Shown here piece after piece: positions 18,703-27,704 of a stretch of 64,000 bases of DNA. A program made the translations under genes and the position numbers. Origin of the DNA: Thiobius zoothamnicola (GTDB lineage: Bacteria; Pseudomonadota; Gammaproteobacteria; Chromatiales; Chromatiaceae). The notes under the pieces are model-generated. The model made no database searches, was not told where the DNA came from, and was given only the letters and a program-made list of their open reading frames with translations. Within the stretch, counting starts at the first letter, position 1, and each line of letters opens with the position of its first letter. The stretch is taken from NCBI GenBank assembly GCA_963678215.1, contig OY782758.1:868001-932000 (forward strand), written 5' to 3'.

Positions 18703-18728
18703 CGCTTGTGACAGCAGCCAATCCAATC

Positions 18729-20672
18729 TTATTTTTTGTCGTTTTTGACTTCTTCAAACTCCGCATCAACGACATCATCGGCTTTCTTGCCATCAGCACC
18801 TGCCGCACCGCCTGCGTCTTCTGCGGCGCCGGGTGCTGCGCCAGCGTCACTTTGCTGCGCATATAAGCGTTCGCTCAGCTTGCCTGAAGCCTCGGTCAAG
18901 GCTTGTGTTTTCGCCTCAATCTCAGCCTTGTCATCACCTTTCATGACTTCTTCAAGCGCTTTGATCGCAGCTTCAATAGCGTCTTTTTCACCCGCTTCCA
19001 GTTTATCTTCGCCCAACTCCTCCATGGATTTACGCGTCGCATGGATCATACTGTCCGCCATATTGCGCGCTTCGACCAGTTCATGGAATTTTTTATCTTC
19101 ATCCGCGTGGGCTTCAGCGTCCTGCACCATTTTTTCAATTTCCGCATCAGACAAACCAGAGGAAGCGGTAATACGAATTGATTGTTCTTTGCCTGTTGCC
19201 TTGTCTTTAGCCGATACATGCAAAATGCCATTCGCATCAATATCGAAGCTCACCTCAATCTGCGGCAAACCACGAGGCGCAGGCGGAATATCAGTCAGAT
19301 CAAAACGACCCAATGATTTATTACCCGAAGCTTGTTCACGTTCGCCTTGTAACACATGCACAGTGACAGCGGTCTGATTATCATCAGCCGTTGAGAAGAC
19401 TTGCGACTTATTGGTCGGAATGGTTGTGTTTTTCTCAATCAACCGGGTCATCACGCCGCCTAATGTCTCAATACCCAAAGACAAAGGCGTCACATCCAAC
19501 AACAAGACATCTTTAACATCACCACCCAGTACACCGCCTTGAATGGCCGCGCCCATAGCGACCGCCTCGTCCGGGTTCACATCTTTGCGTGGGGCCTTGC
19601 CAAAGAAACCTTCGACCACTTCCTGCACCTTCGGCATGCGGGTCTGACCGCCAACCAGAATGACATCATCAATTTCAGAAGCCGCCAGGCCAGCATCACT
19701 CAAAGCGGTTTTACAAGGTTCCAAGGTACGTTGCACCAGTTCGTCCACCAAGCCTTCCAATTTGGCGCGGGTCAGCTTGATATTCATGTGCTTGGGACCA
19801 CTCGCATCCGCTGTGATATAAGGCAGATTAACGTCGGTCTGCTGACTGTTGGACAATTCGATCTTGGCCTTTTCCGCCGCTTCTTTCAAACGTTGCAAGG
19901 CGAGCGGATCATTTTTCAGATCAACGCCCTGATCTTTTTTGAATTCAGCGACCAGGAAATCAATGATGCGCATATCGAAATCTTCGCCGCCCAAGAAGGT
20001 GTCGCCATTGGTTGCCAACACTTCAAATTGGTACTCACCATCAATCTCAGCCACTTCAATAATGGATACGTCAAAGGTGCCACCGCCCAAATCGTAGACA
20101 GCCAGCTTTTTGTCGCCTTGCGCTTTATCCAGGCCATAAGCCAAAGCTGCCGCCGTTGGTTCATTGATAATCCGTTTGACATCAAGACCGGCGATACGCC
20201 CGGCATCTTTGGTCGCTTGACGTTGGGAATCATTAAAGTAAGCCGGCACGGTGATAACAGCCTCAGTCACCGCTTCGCCGAGATAGTCCTCAGCCGTCTT
20301 TTTCATCTTCTGCAACACTTTGGCTGAGATTTCCGGCGGGGCCATTTTTTTGCCGTTCACCTCAACCCAGGCATCGCCATTATCCGCACCGACAATCTTG
20401 TAAGGCACGATATCCTGATCACGCTTGACCACATCATCAGTAAAGCGGCGTCCGATCAAACGTTTAATCGCAAACAGGGTATTTTGCGGATTAGTCACCG
20501 CCTGACGCTTGGCACTTTGGCCAACCAGCACCTCGCTATCATTGGTATACGCGATAATCGAAGGGGTCGTGCGATCACCTTCGCTATTTTCAATCACCTT
20601 GGCGGCATCACTTTCCATGACTGCGACACAGGAATTGGTGGTGCCTAAATCAATACCGATAATTTTGCCCAT
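18729..20672 (-). CDS. dnaK: Chaperone DnaK (Hsp70)
   Basis: ATP-driven chaperone of 647 residues. It begins MGKIIGIDLGTTNSCVAVM, has VYDLGGGTFDVSI near residues 193-205, VILVGGQTRMPKVQ near 337, the interdomain linker VLLLDVTPLSLG near 388, and ends in the Glu/Lys-rich EFEEVKNDKK tail. It is preceded by grpE and by a sigma-32-like promoter, and followed by the toxin-antitoxin pair and dnaJ. Confidence 0.98.
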   Translation of the reverse strand: MGKIIGIDLGTTNSCVAVMESDAAKVIENSEGDRTTPSIIAYTNDSEVLVGQSAKRQAVTNPQNTLFAIKRLIGRRFTDDVVKRDQDIVPYKIVGADNGDAWVEVNGKKMAPPEISAKVLQKMKKTAEDYLGEAVTEAVITVPAYFNDSQRQATKDAGRIAGLDVKRIINEPTAAALAYGLDKAQGDKKLAVYDLGGGTFDVSIIEVAEIDGEYQFEVLATNGDTFLGGEDFDMRIIDFLVAEFKKDQGVDLKNDPLALQRLKEAAEKAKIELSNSQQTDVNLPYITADASGPKHMNIKLTRAKLEGLVDELVQRTLEPCKTALSDAGLAASEIDDVILVGGQTRMPKVQEVVEGFFGKAPRKDVNPDEAVAMGAAIQGGVLGGDVKDVLLLDVTPLSLGIETLGGVMTRLIEKNTTIPTNKSQVFSTADDNQTAVTVHVLQGEREQASGNKSLGRFDLTDIPPAPRGLPQIEVSFDIDANGILHVSAKDKATGKEQSIRITASSGLSDAEIEKMVQDAEAHADEDKKFHELVEARNMADSMIHATRKSMEELGEDKLEAGEKDAIEAAIKALEEVMKGDDKAEIEAKTQALTEASGKLSERLYAQQSDAGAAPGAAEDAGGAAGADGKKADDVVDAEFEEVKNDKK

Positions 20673-20716
20673 CAGGGGTCTCCGTTAATTGTTCTGTAAA
20701 CGTTGAATTGAAGTTT

Positions 20717-20744
20717 ATGTGGGGCTGGTTATCTTTTTTGCAAG
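20717..20744 (-). promoter_or_regulatory. Sigma-32-type promoter of dnaK
   Basis: On the minus strand CTTGCA is followed after 14 bases by CCCCACAT, close to the sigma-32 consensus (CTTGAA, 13-15 bases, CCCCATNT). It lies about 45 bases before the dnaK ATG. No CIRCE repeat is seen here, so dnaK appears to depend on heat-shock sigma and not on HrcA. Confidence 0.7.
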
Positions 20745-20819
20745 TCAGTCAGATGAAGATTTTTTCACCTGACGATGCACTACGGGACGCCCACAAAAAA
20801 GTTTCTCTGGATAGCACCG

Positions 20820-21491
20820 TCAAGAAACTGCCTGCGAAACCATCACCATCGCCGGTCTGATCAAGCGGCCATTCAGGCTATAACCTTTTTGCATCACTTC
20901 AATGACGGTATTCGGCTCCACCCCATCACGCGGCTGCATGGACATCGCCTGGTGTAATTCCGGATTGAAAATCTCGCCTTTCGGGTCATATTGTTCGACA
21001 CCGAATTTTTGCATCACGTCAGACAACATTTTTAACGTGAGTTGCGTTCCTTCACGCAGCTTGGCAACATCCGCCGATGCATCCTGAGAGGCCGCATAAC
21101 CCAACTCCAGGCTATCGCAAACACTGAGTAATTCATTCACGAATTTATCCAAAGCGTATTTATGCGCTTTCTCCAAATCCTGCGCATGGCGACGTTTCAG
21201 ATTTTCCAGATCAGCATGCGCACGCATCATCTGATCTTGATGCTCATCAGCTTTCTGCTGCGCCGCCGCCAGCAATTTCGCCAGTTCCTCAGCCGATCGT
21301 TCAGCCTGCACTTCAGCTTGTTCGACGCCTGCTTCCGCCATCGACGCATCCGCCGATGCCTCTAGAGTTGATTCCATCCCATCAACCGTGGCTTTGGATT
21401 CAGCACCGCTTTCCGTCTGGTTATCAGTTGATGCGTCCATATCCGCATTTGGTTGGGCCGCCGCCTTCGTATCACCCTGCTGTTCGCTCAT
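20820..21491 (-). CDS. grpE: Nucleotide exchange factor GrpE
   Basis: Releases ADP from DnaK. The 223-residue protein has an unusually long acidic, Ala/Glu-rich start (about 75 residues), then a long coiled coil, the GrpE core (LENLKRRHAQDLEKAHKYAL, then SVCDSLELG) and the C-terminal beta domain with VEPNTVIEVMQKGYSLNGRL. The ATG at 21491 with AGAGGTG 6 bases upstream is a clear start. It lies between hrcA and dnaK on the same strand. Confidence 0.96.
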   Translation of the reverse strand: MSEQQGDTKAAAQPNADMDASTDNQTESGAESKATVDGMESTLEASADASMAEAGVEQAEVQAERSAEELAKLLAAAQQKADEHQDQMMRAHADLENLKRRHAQDLEKAHKYALDKFVNELLSVCDSLELGYAASQDASADVAKLREGTQLTLKMLSDVMQKFGVEQYDPKGEIFNPELHQAMSMQPRDGVEPNTVIEVMQKGYSLNGRLIRPAMVMVSQAVS

Positions 21492-21557
21492 CAAGCACCT
21501 CTTTACCGTAAAGATATTGTTGATCCGGTCAGAATATTGGCGGATATATGGCGATGC

Positions 21558-22607
21558 TTAACGCGATTTCAAGGCGGTGCCTAATAATCTCGCGGTGATA
21601 TCAACAATCGGAATCACTTTATCGTAAGCCATGCGGGTTGGCCCAATCACGCCCAAAACCCCAACGATCTCTTCATCGACGACATAAGGTGCGGTCACCA
21701 CACTGCAATCCTTTAATGTGGTGTAGCCGGATTCTTCGCCAATGAAGATTTGCACCCCATCCGCTTCCAGACAACGATCTAGCAAATGCAGAATTTCCTG
21801 TTTCTCAGTAAATGCTGAAAATAAAGAACGCAATTGATCCATTTGCGCCAACTCATCAAAATTCATCAAATTCGTCTGCCCGGAAAAAATGATATCCGAG
21901 TCATCATCCTGATTATCAACAAAAGTCTGTTGCGCGATTTGCAACGCTTCGGTCATCAATTTATCCATATTCTCCCGGGTTCGCCGCATCTCCCCCAATA
22001 CCTGATAACGCACCGCTTTAAGGTCATGACCGGCATAATGCTGAGTGATGTAATTGCTGAATTGCTCCAATTCACTACGCTGAAAAACCCGGGAAGTCTC
22101 CACAATGCGATTAAAAATTTCATCCGATGTGGTGACAATGACTGCCAGCACGCGGGTTTCAGACAATGGCACGAACTCTATCTGGCGAATCTTCTCCTGA
22201 TTACGCTTAGGCGCCATGACCACGCCGGCCATATGGGTCATATCCGACAATAGACGCGAAGCGGATTCCACCATGCGAGCAGATGGTTCGGTGATGCCTA
22301 ATTCCTGTTGCACCTGACTCATTAAATTTTGTTCAATCGGTTGCAGGGAAATCAACGAGTCCACAAACAACCGATAGCCGGATACCGTCGGCACGCGACC
22401 CGCTGACGTATGCGGCGAAACAATAAAACCTAATTCCTCCAAATCAGACATCACATTACGAATCGTGGCCGGACTAAGCTCCATTCCCGAATCTTTCGCC
22501 AACGTGCGTGAGCCAATCGGCTGACCCTCACGAATATAACGCTCAATCAAAACCTTGAGGAAATGCTGGGCCCGCTCATTGATATTTTTCTCGGTAAGAT
22601 GGGACAT
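21558..22607 (-). CDS. hrcA: Heat-inducible transcription repressor HrcA
   Basis: Repressor that binds CIRCE operators and is assisted by GroEL. The N-terminal helix-turn-helix is clear (IERYIREGQPIGSRTLAKDSGMELSPATIRNVMSDLEELGF..., split here by the known PHTSAGRVPTVSGYRLFVD segment near residues 66-84). The ATG at 22607 gives 349 residues; another start lies two codons earlier. A CIRCE copy is present upstream of groES in this same window. Confidence 0.95.
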   Translation of the reverse strand: MSHLTEKNINERAQHFLKVLIERYIREGQPIGSRTLAKDSGMELSPATIRNVMSDLEELGFIVSPHTSAGRVPTVSGYRLFVDSLISLQPIEQNLMSQVQQELGITEPSARMVESASRLLSDMTHMAGVVMAPKRNQEKIRQIEFVPLSETRVLAVIVTTSDEIFNRIVETSRVFQRSELEQFSNYITQHYAGHDLKAVRYQVLGEMRRTRENMDKLMTEALQIAQQTFVDNQDDDSDIIFSGQTNLMNFDELAQMDQLRSLFSAFTEKQEILHLLDRCLEADGVQIFIGEESGYTTLKDCSVVTAPYVVDEEIVGVLGVIGPTRMAYDKVIPIVDITARLLGTALKSR

Positions 22608-22732
22608 CGTCATTTTTCCAGACAGGCGAACTTTAAAGAGTAGCCTCACGCCAGCAGGTTGTTATGAATGCACAAAACCTTTCAATGCGTGCAGGATTCA
22701 CTTTTATACTCCATGTAACTCATACTGTGCGC

Positions 22733-22763
22733 TATATAGCACGGATTTCGAGAATAAAGTCAA
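22733..22763 (-). promoter_or_regulatory. Possible vegetative promoter of hrcA-grpE
   Basis: TTGACT on the minus strand is followed by TATATA after 19 bases (or GCTATA after 17). Spacing is loose, so this is only a candidate. No CIRCE repeat is present here. Confidence 0.35.
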
Positions 22764-22823
22764 CTCGATAAACCGTAAAACCGAATTTGCGATACGCAAC
22801 CTTTGATTCATGGAAACCATTTA

Positions 22824-23717
22824 ATGACTCATTATCGTGGTCGATTTGCCCCATCCCCCACTGGGCCGCTGCACATTGGCTCGTTGGCCAGCGCGATGAG
22901 CAGTTATTTGGAAGCGCGCCAACACCAGGGTTCCTGGCTGCTGCGGATTGATGATATTGATCAGACGCGCACTATCCCTGGCATGGATAAACACATCATT
23001 CACGCCCTTGAGAGGCTGGGTTTTGAATGGGAAAACGCCGCGTGCTACCAAAGTAAACAGCAGCCAGCTTACCAAACAGCACTGGATCATTTACAAGCCA
23101 AAAGTTTGTTATACGCCTGTCGTTGCAGTCGTAAGGCATGGCAAGCAACCGCTTCGGTAGGCGTTGATGGCCCTGTCTATCCCGGTATATGCCGTAACGC
23201 CGCATGGCCTTATACGGAAGACGTTGCGTTACGCATACGTACAGATCATCAGACAATCCATGTACAAGATCCTTTACATGGCTCCATCCAACAATCTTTA
23301 CAAACGGAAATTGGAGATTTCATCGTACGTCGCAAAGACGGCTACATCGCTTACCAACTTGCCGTCGTGGTCGATGACCACTTGGCTGGCATCACTCATG
23401 TCGTCCGTGGGGCCGATCTGTTGCTATCGACGCCAAGACAGGTTTATCTGCAACAACAACTCGGCTACGTCACGCCAGCTTATCAACATACGCCGATCAT
23501 TCTGGACAACCAAGGTAAAAAACTCAGTAAAAGCGACGCCGCCTGCCCTGTTAATCTCGAACGCCCACTCACCGCGCTCAATACGGCCTGGCATCTTTTA
23601 CAAAATACCCAAATACCTGACATGGACCAGGTCGCGGATTTCTGGAACTGGGCGACGATGTATTGGGATATCAATCAGCTAAGAAACATTAAAACAATTG
23701 GGAATTCTGGCAATTAA
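22824..23717 (+). CDS. gluQ: Glutamyl-Q tRNA(Asp) synthetase
   Basis: Attaches glutamate to queuosine at position 34 of tRNA(Asp). It is a short glutamyl-tRNA synthetase without the anticodon domain, 297 residues. GRFAPSPTGPLHIGSLASA holds the HIGH-like motif, CRCSRKAW and VYPGICR hold zinc ligands, and KKLSKSD near residues 232-238 is the KMSKS-like loop. The ATG at 22824 follows TGGAAAC. IS200/IS605 remains lie just downstream. Confidence 0.94.
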   Translation: MTHYRGRFAPSPTGPLHIGSLASAMSSYLEARQHQGSWLLRIDDIDQTRTIPGMDKHIIHALERLGFEWENAACYQSKQQPAYQTALDHLQAKSLLYACRCSRKAWQATASVGVDGPVYPGICRNAAWPYTEDVALRIRTDHQTIHVQDPLHGSIQQSLQTEIGDFIVRRKDGYIAYQLAVVVDDHLAGITHVVRGADLLLSTPRQVYLQQQLGYVTPAYQHTPIILDNQGKKLSKSDAACPVNLERPLTALNTAWHLLQNTQIPDMDQVADFWNWATMYWDINQLRNIKTIGNSGN

Positions 23718-23806
23718 CCGATTAATTGGGTCTGTTATTCCCTGATAGTCCCTATTGAATTGAGGTAGTCTAATGAACTTGTACACTCCAGTTAATGCCC
23801 ACTTAA

Positions 23807-24360
23807 CAACCACCGTCTAAAGACGATGGTTGGGGTAAGGGACTGAAAGTCCCACCAAAGACCCGATAAAGCGGGTTTATCCTTCAATCTCGAAGTTTGG
23901 ATTGGCCTTTTCCTCGAAATGATGGGCCAAATATTCCTCAATCATCTGTTTCGTCAATTCACCAGCCGTCACGCAAAAATAGCCGCGTGCCCAAAAATGA
24001 CGGCTCCAATAACGTTTTCTTACAGGCGGAAATTCTTCAAACAACTTCATCGATGTTCGCCCCTTGAGACGCTTCATGATCTCTGCTGGACTCATCGTGG
24101 GTGGCGCTTACATCAATACAGGCACATGATCTTTACTCACTACACCCCGTATAATCTCTATCTCAAATTGATGGCAGGTTTGGCGTATCAATTCCCACAA
24201 CCGAAGTGCCAATTCGCCACACAATACCGGATAGCGATATTTCGTTACCCATACAAAGTGGTATTCCAGCTTGCACTTCGTATGCGAGCCTGTGCGATAG
24301 TCCATCTTCTCACACTAATACAACCGCTAGCTGAAAGCTACCCGCCTGGAAGGCGGAGGT
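23807..24360 (-). mobile_element. Degenerate IS200/IS605-family element
   Basis: An inactive transposase gene lies between two subterminal hairpins typical of this family. The right hairpin is CAACCACCGTCT with its near-perfect complement (23807-23832, 11 of 12 pairs). The left is CCGCCT-GGA-AGGCGG (24342-24356), followed by AGGTTT. There are no terminal inverted repeats or target duplication, as expected. Exact ends cannot be read. Confidence 0.75.
23877..24305 (-). pseudogene. tnpA: IS200/IS605 TnpA transposase, inactivated
   Basis: Y1 HUH single-strand transposase. The first part (MDYRTGSHTKCKLEYHFVWV, then TKYRYPVL) and the second (MSPAEIMKRLKGRTSMKLFE, ending EEYLAHHFEEK with the catalytic Tyr region) are in one frame but separated by a TAA at 24108-24110. 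The HUH motif reads HVP instead of HVH, so a metal-binding histidine is lost too. Two independent lesions mean it is dead. Confidence 0.88.
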
Positions 24361-24457
24361 TTAAACCTTAAAAGCGGACGACTTAATTGTAAAATCGCGC
24401 AAATCGTTAAACAGGTTGTTACGCCGCCGATAATCACTCAATGAAAGGTAAACCGAC

Positions 24458-25783
24458 ATGCAAGTTGAAACGCTGGTTCACGCACATTGGCTCATTCCAG
24501 CCGAACCACAAGGAAAGATTTTTGCGCAACACAGTATTGCTATTGATAAAGGCCGCATCGCCGCCATTCTGCCAACCCATGAAGCACGCGAACAAATACA
24601 CGCGAAAAACACCCTTGAACTGGATGAACACGCACTGATTCCCGGTCTGATTAATACACACACGCACAGCCCGATGACCCTGTTCCGCGGCTTGGCCGAC
24701 GATATGCCATTGATGACCTGGCTGAACGACCACATCTGGCCAGCGGAGGCACGCTGGATACAACCTGATTTCATCGCCGACGGGACCACATTAGCCGTCG
24801 CTGAAATGCTGCGCAATGGCGTCACCTGCTTCAATGATATGTACTTTTTCCCCGACATCACCGCGCAGGTTGCCGCCGAAGCCGGGATGCGCGCAGTAGT
24901 CGGTTTAATTCTGGTGGATTTTCCTTCAGCCTGGGCGAAAGACTCAGACGACTACCTCAACAAAGCGATTCAGGTGCATGATGCATTCCGCAAAGAAGAA
25001 CTGATTCAAACCATTTTCTCCCCCCACGCGCCTTACTCGGTATCGGATGAACCGTTACAAAAAATGTCCACCCTGGCCAATGAACTGGACTTGCCAGTGC
25101 ATATGCATGTGCATGAAACTCAGGACGAAATTGAACAAAGCCTGAATCAATACGGCATGCGTCCACTCGAACGTCTGCAAAAACTGAATCTGCTGACACC
25201 CTCTTTGATTGCGGTGCATATGACACAACTGACGGATAGCGAAATCGACGCCATGGCGGAAGCGGGCGGCCATGTGGCGCACTGTCCGGAATCCAACTTA
25301 AAACTGGCATCCGGGTTTTGCCCAGTGCAAAAACTGCTGGAAGCCGGGGTCAATGTCGCCTTGGGCACCGACAGTGCCGCAAGCAACAACGACCTGGATA
25401 TTCTGGGTGAAATGCGCTCCGCTGCTTTGCTCGGCAAAGGCGTCGCGCAAAACGCCAGCGCCTTACCTGCTGAACAAGTTCTCAATATGGCGACCATTAA
25501 TGGCGCAAAAGCCTTAGGCTTGGATAAGGAAATCGGTTCGCTCGAAGTTGGCAAATCCGCTGACATGGTTGCCATCGACCTCAACACGTTAGGCTGCCAA
25601 CCCGTCTACAACCCACTGTCGCAGATTGTATATAGCAGCAATAGAACGCAAGTGACTGATGTATGGGTAGCCGGGCAGCAACTGGTTCGCAACGGCCAAC
25701 TCACCCGAATGGATGAATCCGCCATCATCGCCAAAGCCAAGACTTGGCGAGAGAAAATTCATGGTGAAACGCCAAACCGTTAA
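24458..25783 (+). CDS. mtaD: 5-methylthioadenosine/S-adenosylhomocysteine deaminase
   Basis: Metal-dependent amidohydrolase of 441 residues, predicted to deaminate MTA and SAH to the inosine forms. Metal and catalytic sites are visible: INTHTHSPMTLFRGLADD near residue 65, HVHETQDE near 215, a His in IAVHMTQL near 250, and GTDSAASNNDLDILGEMR near 305. The C terminus returns to the beta-sandwich (GSLEVGKSADMVAID). The TRZ/ATZ family also includes cytosine and triazine enzymes, but this pattern is that of MtaD. Confidence 0.86.
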   Translation: MQVETLVHAHWLIPAEPQGKIFAQHSIAIDKGRIAAILPTHEAREQIHAKNTLELDEHALIPGLINTHTHSPMTLFRGLADDMPLMTWLNDHIWPAEARWIQPDFIADGTTLAVAEMLRNGVTCFNDMYFFPDITAQVAAEAGMRAVVGLILVDFPSAWAKDSDDYLNKAIQVHDAFRKEELIQTIFSPHAPYSVSDEPLQKMSTLANELDLPVHMHVHETQDEIEQSLNQYGMRPLERLQKLNLLTPSLIAVHMTQLTDSEIDAMAEAGGHVAHCPESNLKLASGFCPVQKLLEAGVNVALGTDSAASNNDLDILGEMRSAALLGKGVAQNASALPAEQVLNMATINGAKALGLDKEIGSLEVGKSADMVAIDLNTLGCQPVYNPLSQIVYSSNRTQVTDVWVAGQQLVRNGQLTRMDESAIIAKAKTWREKIHGETPNR

Positions 25784-25832
25784 GCCTCAACTCCGCGCCT
25801 TCAAGGTGCGGTTTATTTTCTCAATAAAACGC

Positions 25833-25861
25833 TTGGCAAACCCAAATCGCTCAGTTATATT
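25833..25861 (+). promoter_or_regulatory. Sigma-70 type promoter for the leuA leader
   Basis: TTGGCA and TATATT are separated by exactly 17 bases. A start near 25868 would give about 280 bases of leader before the leuA ATG, long enough for an attenuation system. Confidence 0.55.
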
Positions 25862-25890
25862 CGGCTCCAATGATCTTCCAAAGCCCCGTA

Positions 25891-25989
25891 ATGAATACTG
25901 AAAACACCACATTTTCTGTTTTTAGTGTGCCGGTCAACCTCCGGGGTTTTATCCTGCCTGCCTTGCTATTCCTGCCCCTACTGCCCTGA
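25891..25989 (+). CDS. Possible leucine leader peptide upstream of leuA
   Basis: Short frame of 32 codons. Its last eleven residues before the final Pro (ILPALLFLPLL) contain six Leu, and seven of 32 residues are Leu overall. It lies about 23 bases after a good promoter and 160 bases before leuA, the place of a leucine-sensing leader (leuL). The codons are mixed CTG, CTA and TTG. The ribosome site is poor, which lowers confidence. It could also be chance hydrophobic sequence. Confidence 0.4.
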   Translation: MNTENTTFSVFSVPVNLRGFILPALLFLPLLP

Positions 25990-26071
25990 GGGGCTAAATA
26001 TTGACACTACCCGGCTCAGTGAGAGTCGCAACACCCATTATCAATAACACAGGACGCCGTCAAAGGCCCCT
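25974..26071 (+). promoter_or_regulatory. Three mutually exclusive pairing segments in the leuA leader
   Basis: GCCCCT (25974-25979, inside the Leu codons), AGGGGC (25989-25994, at the leader stop) and GCCCCT (26066-26071) can pair as first-second or second-third, never both. That is the logic of attenuation. The last stem is not followed by a T-run, so it would not be a classic terminator. Confidence 0.35.
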
Positions 26072-26150
26072 GAGACTTTAATCAATCCGCGTGGCGCAAA
26101 AAACTCCTTCTCCGTTGCCACGCTGGAATGCATTGTCAGGAATAGCACCC

Positions 26151-27704
26151 ATGAGTAATTCATCGGATAAATTAATCATCTTCGATACGACCTTGCGTGA
26201 TGGTGAGCAAAGCCCCGGCGCTTCCATGACCAAAGATGAAAAAATTCGCATCGCCAGAGCATTGGAAAAGTTACGCGTGGACGTGATCGAAGCCGGTTTT
26301 CCAATCGCCAGCCAAGGTGACTTCGAGGCGGTCAAAGCGGTTGCCGAAGCAATCCAGGAGTCCACCGTATGCGGTTTGGCCCGTACGTTAAAAGCGGATA
26401 TAGACCGCGCGGGCGAAGCCATCAAATCGGCTAACTCAGGCCGTATCCACACCTTTATCGCCACCTCACCCATGCATATGGAGCGCAAGTTGCGGATGAC
26501 GCCTGATCAAGTGCTCGAGCAGGCGATTGGCGCGGTGAAACAAGCGCGTCGTTACACGGATAACGTTGAATTCTCAGCTGAGGACGCAGGACGTTCCGAG
26601 CTGGATTTTTTGTGTCGCATTATTGAAGCGGTCATTGATGCCGGCGCGCGTACGATCAATATCCCGGATACAGTCGGCTATAATTTGCCTGAACAATTCG
26701 GCGAAACAATCCGCCTGTTGCACGAACGCATACCCAATGCGGATAAAGCCATTTTTTCGGTACACTGCCATAATGATCTCGGCTTGGCGGTCGCTAACTC
26801 CTTATCCGCCGTGCTCAATGGCGCACGGCAAGTGGAATGTACCATCAATGGCTTGGGTGAACGGGCCGGCAATGCTTCATTGGAAGAAGTCGTCATGGCG
26901 GTACGCACCCGTGCCGATGTATTTGGGTGCGAAACGGATTTGGACACGACCCAGATCGTCAACTGCTCAAGATTGGTTGCCAACATCACAGGCTTTCCTG
27001 TTCAACCGAACAAAGCCATCGTCGGCATAAATGCCTTTGCGCACGAATCTGGCATCCATCAGGATGGCGTACTCAAGCACCGTGAGACTTACGAAATCAT
27101 GCGTGCTGAAGATGTCGGCTGGCATGCAAACCGCATGGTATTAGGCAAACATTCAGGACGTAACGCTTTCCGCTCACGCCTTGAATCTCTCGGCATTCAC
27201 TTTGATTCTGAAGACGCGCTCAATCAAGCTTTTATCCGCTTTAAGAATTTAGCCGATAAAAAACACGAAATTTTCGATGAAGACTTACAAGCACTCATGA
27301 CCGAGACCGGCCAATACGACCATAATGAGCGTGTGCATCTGGTCGCCATGCGGGTGATGTCAGAAACCGGCAAGACACCGCAAGCAAATGTCACCATCAA
27401 GATTGATGGCGTGGAGCATCACATCCAGGCGCAAGGGGATGGTCCGGTTGACGCCGCTTACCGCGCCATTGAAAGTCTGGTGCAATCCGGTGCCGATCTG
27501 AAATTGTACTCAGTGAATAACATCACCAGCGGTACAGACAGCCAGGGTGAAGTAACCGTACGCCTGGAAAAAGCCGGGCGTCTGGTCAATGGACAAGGGG
27601 CAGACACCGATATTGTGGTTGCCTCAGCCAAAGCTTATATCAATGGCTGCAACAAGTTATTCGACTCCACCAGTAAAACTCACCCGCAAAACGCCATGAT
27701 CTGA
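26151..27704 (+). CDS. leuA: 2-isopropylmalate synthase
   Basis: First committed step of leucine synthesis: condenses acetyl-CoA with 2-oxoisovalerate. The 517-residue protein has IIFDTTLRDGEQSPGASM near residues 9-26, the HCHNDLGLA metal site near 205, GLGERAGNASLEE near 230, and the C-terminal regulatory LeuA domain for leucine feedback. The ATG at 26151 with AGGAATAG upstream is chosen over an open frame from 26091. Its stop shares bases with the next gene's start. Confidence 0.96.
   Translation: MSNSSDKLIIFDTTLRDGEQSPGASMTKDEKIRIARALEKLRVDVIEAGFPIASQGDFEAVKAVAEAIQESTVCGLARTLKADIDRAGEAIKSANSGRIHTFIATSPMHMERKLRMTPDQVLEQAIGAVKQARRYTDNVEFSAEDAGRSELDFLCRIIEAVIDAGARTINIPDTVGYNLPEQFGETIRLLHERIPNADKAIFSVHCHNDLGLAVANSLSAVLNGARQVECTINGLGERAGNASLEEVVMAVRTRADVFGCETDLDTTQIVNCSRLVANITGFPVQPNKAIVGINAFAHESGIHQDGVLKHRETYEIMRAEDVGWHANRMVLGKHSGRNAFRSRLESLGIHFDSEDALNQAFIRFKNLADKKHEIFDEDLQALMTETGQYDHNERVHLVAMRVMSETGKTPQANVTIKIDGVEHHIQAQGDGPVDAAYRAIESLVQSGADLKLYSVNNITSGTDSQGEVTVRLEKAGRLVNGQGADTDIVVASAKAYINGCNKLFDSTSKTHPQNAMI

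Noticed and set aside
19539..20327. A 262-codon plus-strand frame inside dnaK
   Set aside because: Antisense shadow of dnaK; no family match and no start signal.
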